Assembly (NCBI GenBank): GCA_964496595.1
Contig: CAZCAI010000062.1
Span: 1-25,913, forward strand
Length of the DNA stretch: 25,913 nucleotides
Direction: 5' to 3'
Origin: JAAAOZ01 sp964496595
GTDB taxonomy: Bacteria > Chloroflexota > Anaerolineae > B4-G1 > SLSP01
The notes beneath the pieces were generated by a model. That model was not told where the DNA came from and ran no database searches. It was given only the letters and a program-made list of their open reading frames with translations. Positions 22,317 to 25,913 of this stretch are shown piece after piece; position 1 is the first letter of the stretch, and each line of letters begins with the position of its first letter. The position numbers and the translations under genes were made by a program.

Positions 22317-23681
22317 CTACTTCAAAAAGATCGATGCGTCGCCAGCTCGCGATGTGAGCCGGCCATCGGCCATAATGCCCATCTTTTGCAGCCAGGCGTA
22401 GAAGTCCGGCGCAGGTAACAGCCCCATCAACTCCCGCAGCGTCGCGTCATCGTGGAAGCCTGTGTCCTGATAGCTGAGCATCACATCATCCCCCACCGGG
22501 ACGCCCATAAAGTAATTAGCGCCCGCCATGGTCAATAACATCGTGGCGATTTCCTGGTCGTTCTGATCCGCGTGGGTGTGATTGGTGTAGCAGGGCGCCA
22601 TGCCCATCGGCAGGCCATGGAGCTTGCCCATAAAGTGATCTTCTAAAGAGGCGCGGATGATCTGCTTGCCATCGAAGATCGTCTCTGGGCCGATGAAGCC
22701 GGAGACGTTGTTCACCATAAACGGCGCGAAGTGGCGCCCAAAGCCATAGGTGCGGGCCTCCAGCGTCATCTCGTCCACGCCGTGATCGCAATCCGCCGCC
22801 ATCTCGGACCCTTGCCCGGTCTCGAAGTAGAGCAGATTGGGGCCAGGCGCCGTGCCCAACTTGCGGATCAAGTCTTGGGCCTCATCCAAAAGCGCCGCCG
22901 TGACCCCGAAGGATTTATTGGCATCCTCCGTGCCCGCGATGCTCTGGAAGAGCACTGCGGCCGGCCCACCTTCCCGCACGGCCTGCATCTGCGTCGTAAT
23001 GTGCGAAAGAATGCAGTTCTGGGTAGGGATCTCCCACTTCTGGATGAAATCGTGGCTATTTTGCATCAGGGACTTGGTTCCCTCGACGGTATCCTCCACC
23101 GGGTTGATGCCGATGATGGCGTCGCCGGAGCCGTAACTCAACCCCTCCATAATCGCCGCCAGGATGCCCTGCCAGCTATCTGTGGGATGGTTAGGTTGCA
23201 AGCGAAAGGCCAGCGTCCCCTCTTGCCCGATTTCGGTGTAAGCGCGGGAAGTGATGCGGATTTTTCGCGCCCCATAGACCAAATCCATATTGGACATCAG
23301 CTTGGCGACGCCCGCGATCATCTCGGAATTCAGTCCCCGGCTCACCCGGAGGATGTCGTCGCATGTGGTGTTATGATCCAGAATCCACTCGCGCAACTCC
23401 CCCACCGTCCAGTGCTTGATCTCATTGAAGATGGTGGTATTAACGTCATCCTCAATCACGCGGCTGACTTCGTCCTCTTCGTAAGGAATCACCGGATAAT
23501 TGCGGATATTCTCTAACGTCAGCTCACTGAGCACATAGCGCGCCGCCACCCGTTCCGTCGCGGTCTCGGCGGCAATCCCCAGCAATTCGTCGCCGGATTT
23601 CTGCTCATTAGCCTTGGCGAACACTTCCTTCATAGAGCTAAATGTAAAAGTATGCCCGAACAGCGTCGCTTTCAGTTTCAT
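22317..23681 (-). CDS. EutB paralogue (copy 2) with altered substrate-site loop
   Basis: 454 residues, intact and clearly EutB (LRLQPN-type FRLQPNHP, AIIGINPVED, LLYFETGQGS, EDHFMGKL). Arg160, Gln162, Asn193 and Glu287 are retained, but the loop that reads MGCDCCYTNH in E. coli reads MGMAPCYTNH here, so residue 362 is Ala instead of the Asp that contacts the substrate amino group. It has no eutC beside it; it is followed by eutH. It may accept a different amino alcohol, act with the single EutC, or be regulatory or structural. Ribosome site AAAGGA 9 bases before the ATG. Confidence 0.93.
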   Translation of the reverse strand: MKLKATLFGHTFTFSSMKEVFAKANEQKSGDELLGIAAETATERVAARYVLSELTLENIRNYPVIPYEEDEVSRVIEDDVNTTIFNEIKHWTVGELREWILDHNTTCDDILRVSRGLNSEMIAGVAKLMSNMDLVYGARKIRITSRAYTEIGQEGTLAFRLQPNHPTDSWQGILAAIMEGLSYGSGDAIIGINPVEDTVEGTKSLMQNSHDFIQKWEIPTQNCILSHITTQMQAVREGGPAAVLFQSIAGTEDANKSFGVTAALLDEAQDLIRKLGTAPGPNLLYFETGQGSEMAADCDHGVDEMTLEARTYGFGRHFAPFMVNNVSGFIGPETIFDGKQIIRASLEDHFMGKLHGLPMGMAPCYTNHTHADQNDQEIATMLLTMAGANYFMGVPVGDDVMLSYQDTGFHDDATLRELMGLLPAPDFYAWLQKMGIMADGRLTSRAGDASIFLK

Positions 23682-23717
23682 CTATACATTTCCTTTGTAC
23701 ATTCTATTTGTACTTTT

Positions 23718-23743
23718 CCTTGTGGTCCTTGTGGTCCTTGTGG
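23718..23743. repeat. 9-bp tandem repeat, nearly 3 copies
   Basis: CCTTGTGGT at 23718, 23727 and 23736 (last copy one base different), in the leader of eutB2. On the transcript strand this gives repeated ACAAGG motifs that resemble weak ribosome sites. Just downstream TTTGTAC occurs twice, 13 bases apart. Confidence 0.75.
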
Positions 23744-23744
23744 C

Positions 23745-23772
23745 ATAATCTCGATAGTCTGGCATAGGTCAA
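23745..23772 (-). promoter_or_regulatory. Possible promoter of eutB2 and downstream genes
   Basis: Minus strand TTGACC at 23767-23772, 16-base spacer, GATTAT at 23745-23750. Modest match, but a promoter is expected here because a terminator lies just upstream, after eutN. Confidence 0.3.
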
Positions 23773-23887
23773 AGAGAAGAATGATCGCCTCAAAAAAATA
23801 ATTGCTCAAAGAGGCCATCTAAACCCAATCAGAAAGCTACCAGCAATTTGTTGCGCCTTCTTTCATGAGAGCCAAAGATCGAACCAA

Positions 23888-23924
23888 ATTAAAAATGGCA
23901 AGCGGAAAATTCCCACTTGCCATT
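23888..23924 (-). terminator. Intrinsic terminator after eutN
   Basis: Arms 23894-23905 and 23913-23924 pair over 11 of 12 positions plus one G-U, with a 7-base loop, followed on the minus strand by TTTTTAATTT. It starts 10 bases after the eutN stop, so eutN may be made in excess over, or separately from, the rest of the locus. Confidence 0.75.
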
Positions 23925-23933
23925 GATCCTTAA

Positions 23934-24224
23934 TCAGCTCTTGCGGAAGGTGACCTCGTCGGCGACTTCAAGTGAATCCAGAATGCCGATAATTGCAGCA
24001 TCGACCGGATAATCGGCGGTCTTATCGGTCTGGCGCGCCGCACTGCCCATCACGACCAGCACCAACTCGCCTTCACCCGCCCCGACCGTATCAGCAGCGA
24101 CGAAAGGCTCGCCTCGCAACTCATCGGACGGCGTAGCTTCTTGGACAACCAATAATTTAAGACCGCGTAACTTATCATCCTTGATCGTAGATACCGCCGA
24201 TCCGACGATTCGTGCAATTAGCAT
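23934..24224 (-). CDS. eutN: EutN/CcmL-type BMC vertex protein (BMC-P)
   Basis: 96 residues: MLIARIVGSAVSTIKDD, LVVQEATPSDE, AADTVGAGEGELVLVVMGSAA and PVDAAIIGILDSLEV, the classic BMC-P pattern. Pentamers cap the vertices of the shell. Start taken at the ATG at 24224, which has GGAGGA 8 bases upstream and matches the usual N-terminus; the ATG at 24230 is too close to that site. It is the first gene of the locus and stands between two terminators. Confidence 0.95.
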   Translation of the reverse strand: MLIARIVGSAVSTIKDDKLRGLKLLVVQEATPSDELRGEPFVAADTVGAGEGELVLVVMGSAARQTDKTADYPVDAAIIGILDSLEVADEVTFRKS

Positions 24225-24253
24225 AGTCATCTTCCTCCAAGAAAGGGGTTAAG

Positions 24254-24292
24254 AAAAAAAGCACAACACGCCACAGTCAGGCGCGTTGTGCT
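24254..24292 (-). terminator. Intrinsic terminator or attenuator upstream of eutN
   Basis: Arms 24260-24272 and 24280-24292 (AGCACAACACGCC with GGCGCGTTGTGCT) pair at 12 of 13 positions with a 7-base loop. On the minus strand the stem runs straight into seven T residues. It lies between the strong promoter at 24491-24519 and the eutN ribosome site, so it would stop most transcripts before eutN unless bypassed. Confidence 0.85.
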
Positions 24293-24490
24293 ATCAAGAC
24301 AGATAAACGACCTGTCCCGCAAAAGTGGTGACAAAATCCGTGGAAATTTGGATAGTAGATAAAATAGGCTCCATATTGGCTCGGTGTCTTTAGATGATGA
24401 TAAACAACAATGTTGGTCTTAGTGAGAGATAGACTACTTAAGATGTTGATATTGAACGAGCCTTGGGGTCACTGAGGGTGAGACAAATTC

Positions 24491-24519
24491 ATTATAAGGA
24501 ATTTCCTGACAGGTGTCAA
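24491..24519 (-). promoter_or_regulatory. Consensus sigma-70 promoter upstream of eutN
   Basis: Minus strand TTGACA at 24514-24519, exactly 17 bases, then TATAAT at 24491-24496. Both hexamers are perfect consensus. Expected start is near 24484, giving a leader of about 190 bases before the attenuator-like hairpin. Confidence 0.85.
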
Positions 24520-24751
24520 GTACTTTTCCTTCTTGCGTAACAAGATGCAAATTAAGGGTGTAAACTCAGAAAAACCTACTGATGCAAGCGTCGCCACTAG
24601 AAACACCCACTGTTTTTTCAGCGGAACTTAGACGCCAAAACGATAATTGTAAGCATCGGTGGCCCTTAAAGGTGGTGGGTTAGGCGCTCGTTTGATGGTC
24701 GGACTATCATTTGAGCCGTCGCGAGCGCAGGTTTTCTAAATGAGGATGCCG
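24520..24751. other. Intergenic region between the NifX-like gene and the eut promoter
   Basis: No supported gene. Complementary pieces GGGTGT (about 24555) and ACACCC (about 24602) and GCGTC/GACGC suggest RNA-like folding, but no known RNA family is recognised; the cobalamin riboswitch box GCCACTG is not present in a credible context. Confidence 0.45.
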
Positions 24752-25081
24752 CTAAAGGCGCGTCAGGCGTTTGGCTTGGAAGTTCTGAATGGCCTCGCGC
24801 ACAGTCGCGCCGTCCAATACATAGACGCGCACGCCGGCGGCTTGAATGGCGTTGAAGGCGTTAGGCCCCAATCTGCGAGCGATGACCGCCTCTGCGCCGC
24901 GATCCAAAATCAATTGCGCCGCCTGCACTCCCGCACCGCCCCGCGCCTCCTTCCCCACGTTAGAGACGGCCTCAACTTCCAGGGTGTCCGAATCAACAAA
25001 GACGAAGGTCTCACAGCGCCCAAAAATAGGGCTGGTGGGAGCATCTAAATCGACGCCATTGGCGGGAATCACGACTTTCAT
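24752..25081 (-). CDS. NifX/NifB-like dinitrogenase iron-molybdenum cofactor domain protein, 109 aa
   Basis: Start at the ATG at 25081 with GAGGAGG 7 bases upstream (sequence MKVVIPANGVDLDAPTSPIF). The pattern SPIFGRCETFVFVD, then GGAGVQAAQLILDRGAEAVI and LGPNAFNAIQAAGVRVY, is that of the Nitro_FeMo-Co (PF02579) domain, which binds metal clusters in NifX, NifB and VnfX but also occurs as free proteins of unknown role in organisms without nitrogenase. No nif gene is nearby. It has its own promoter (25130-25158) and is not part of the eut operon by spacing. Confidence 0.88.
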   Translation of the reverse strand: MKVVIPANGVDLDAPTSPIFGRCETFVFVDSDTLEVEAVSNVGKEARGGAGVQAAQLILDRGAEAVIARRLGPNAFNAIQAAGVRVYVLDGATVREAIQNFQAKRLTRL

Positions 25082-25129
25082 ACTTATCCTCCTCGTATCA
25101 GGTGTAAGCTCGTTTGGGATTTGACCTTC

Positions 25130-25158
25130 AGTATAGCATGGCTTCTGGAGAGTTACAA
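25130..25158 (-). promoter_or_regulatory. Sigma-70-like promoter of the NifX-like gene (repeated box, copy 2)
   Basis: Minus strand TTGTAA at 25153-25158, 17-base spacer, TATACT at 25130-25135, with the same AAAAATCA upstream tract and GCCATGC extended -10 as the box at 10076-10104. Confidence 0.72.
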
Positions 25159-25265
25159 TGATTTTTCGGGGATGAAACGGCAACCGGCCCATGGAGGATC
25201 ATGGAAAATCATCTCAAGCAGGCGCCAGCGTCGTGTTCAAGGCCGCTACCATAGACATAGATCTC

Positions 25266-25645
25266 TCAATCCAATATCTCAAGCACTTGCTTTGGGCCGT
25301 CTAACATCACAACCAGCTTATTCAAGACATTGCGCCCCAAAATCACGCCCTCCCCCAAATCATCGGCAACAATCTCAACACAAGGCAATCGATATCGCCA
25401 ATGCCCATATCTAAGAAGTGAATATCTACGACTCTACGTTCGCCCCAGGGCGTACGCAAATACTTGCGGTCATCCACCTGAGCCTTCAAAAGCCGAATAG
25501 AATGTTGTGGCACAATGGTTACATCTGCTCCGGTATCTACCAAAGCACGCAAAGGCCCCACTCTAAATGCCTCATCCAACACGCCGAGATGGATTTCAAT
25601 ACTCGGTGCTGGCGGGAAATATTCAAGATCGTAGAGGAACTTCAT
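25266..25645 (-). pseudogene. Retropepsin-like aspartic protease, frameshifted
   Basis: Starts at an ATG that overlaps the upstream ORF's stop (ATGA). The catalytic motif ALVDTGADVTIVP is present. The original frame ends at 25343 after LLPMIWGRA, but the other frame continues from about 25382 with EIVADDLGEGVILGRNVLNK and a typical ending LDGPKQVLEILD, stopping at 25266. This second stretch is the normal C-terminal half of clan AA proteases (ILGR motif), so a single-base deletion near 25380-25384 has split the gene, or the base is a sequencing error. Programmed frameshifting is less likely because no slippery heptamer is evident. Confidence 0.75.
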
Positions 25646-25839
25646 AGCATCACATTCCCTGTACTGGGTGTCCGCAGCCAAATCTCCTCGTGGGGATGCT
25701 CCGTCACCTGGCGCAACAGGACCGCCGTTCGTCCATATTTGGCGCGAATCCTCCGGTATAGGGCGACACGATCCTGATCATGATCCACCACAGCTTGGTT
25801 GTGCATGGCGACCCACTGACCGAGGTATTTCCGGTGCAA
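25642..25839 (-). CDS. Short partner ORF of the aspartic protease (start uncertain)
   Basis: Encodes HRKYLGQWVAMHNQAVVDHD followed by RVALYRRIRAKYGRTAVLLR, a small domain (DUF5678-like by eye) often encoded just before retropepsin-like proteases. The listed start is a TTG at 25839 without a ribosome site. The frame stays open upstream and RYEALHAEL looks like genuine N-terminal sequence, but the expected start codon there is ATA (25864-25866), so the start may have been lost. Stop overlaps the protease ATG. Confidence 0.55.
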   Translation of the reverse strand: MHRKYLGQWVAMHNQAVVDHDQDRVALYRRIRAKYGRTAVLLRQVTEHPHEEIWLRTPSTGNVML

Positions 25840-25913
25840 TTCAGCGTGGAGAGCTTCGTACCTTATTTTTGAAGGAAAACGTTCAAACAGAGCCGGTTTC
25901 TATTCAAATAAGG

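Noticed and set aside
22317..23681. eutB2 as a pseudogene
   Set aside because: The frame is complete, starts and ends normally, and conserves nearly all active-site residues; only the 361-363 loop is changed.
24293..24751. Cobalamin riboswitch upstream of the eut locus
   Set aside because: Expected from the B12-dependent pathway, but on neither strand could I find the B12 box with the surrounding conserved elements; GCCACT near 24593 on the plus strand lacks that context and points away from eut.

Overview
The window (about 25.9 kb) is bacterial. Essentially every gene lies on the minus strand, so transcription runs from high to low coordinates. Large CHAT and STAND-ATPase/WD40 proteins beside a bacterial microcompartment (BMC) locus suggest a filamentous or multicellular lineage such as Chloroflexota. 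That assignment is inference from gene content; no rRNA, tRNA or marker gene is present.

Right edge (25.9-24.7 kb): a decaying two-gene unit (a short partner ORF and a frameshifted retropepsin-like aspartic protease), then a NifX/NifB-type small protein with its own promoter.

Middle (24.5-10.3 kb): an ethanolamine-utilisation (eut) BMC locus in the order eutN, eutB2, eutH, eutM, eutA, eutB1, eutC, eutL, eutE-like aldehyde dehydrogenase, a BMC-H shell protein with an N-terminal zinc-binding-like domain, eutQ, eutT, eutJ, a tandem-BMC shell protein resembling those of RMM-type compartments, and a small EutQ-N-like protein. Ethanolamine would enter through EutH, be cleaved by EutBC (reactivated by EutA, with adenosylcobalamin supplied by EutT), and the acetaldehyde converted to acetyl-CoA inside the shell. 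No eutD, eutG, eutS, eutP or eut regulator is visible here. A consensus sigma-70 promoter followed by an intrinsic terminator precedes eutN, a second terminator follows eutN, and a bidirectional-looking terminator closes the locus.

Left (10.0-0 kb): a putative conflict/signalling operon: CHAT-SIR2 protein, nSTAND ATPase with 14 WD40 repeats, an octapeptide-repeat protein, a possible 65-residue ORF, a serpin-like protein, and a large clan-CD (C25/CHAT-like) protease that overlaps the serpin-like gene by GTGA and runs off the left edge.

The most striking points are: the protease/serpin-like pair inside a STAND-CHAT-SIR2 operon; a BMC-H gene with two in-frame starts giving a zinc-domain-fused and a plain shell subunit; a second full-length EutB lacking the substrate-binding Asp362; and two nearly identical promoter boxes bracketing the eut locus.
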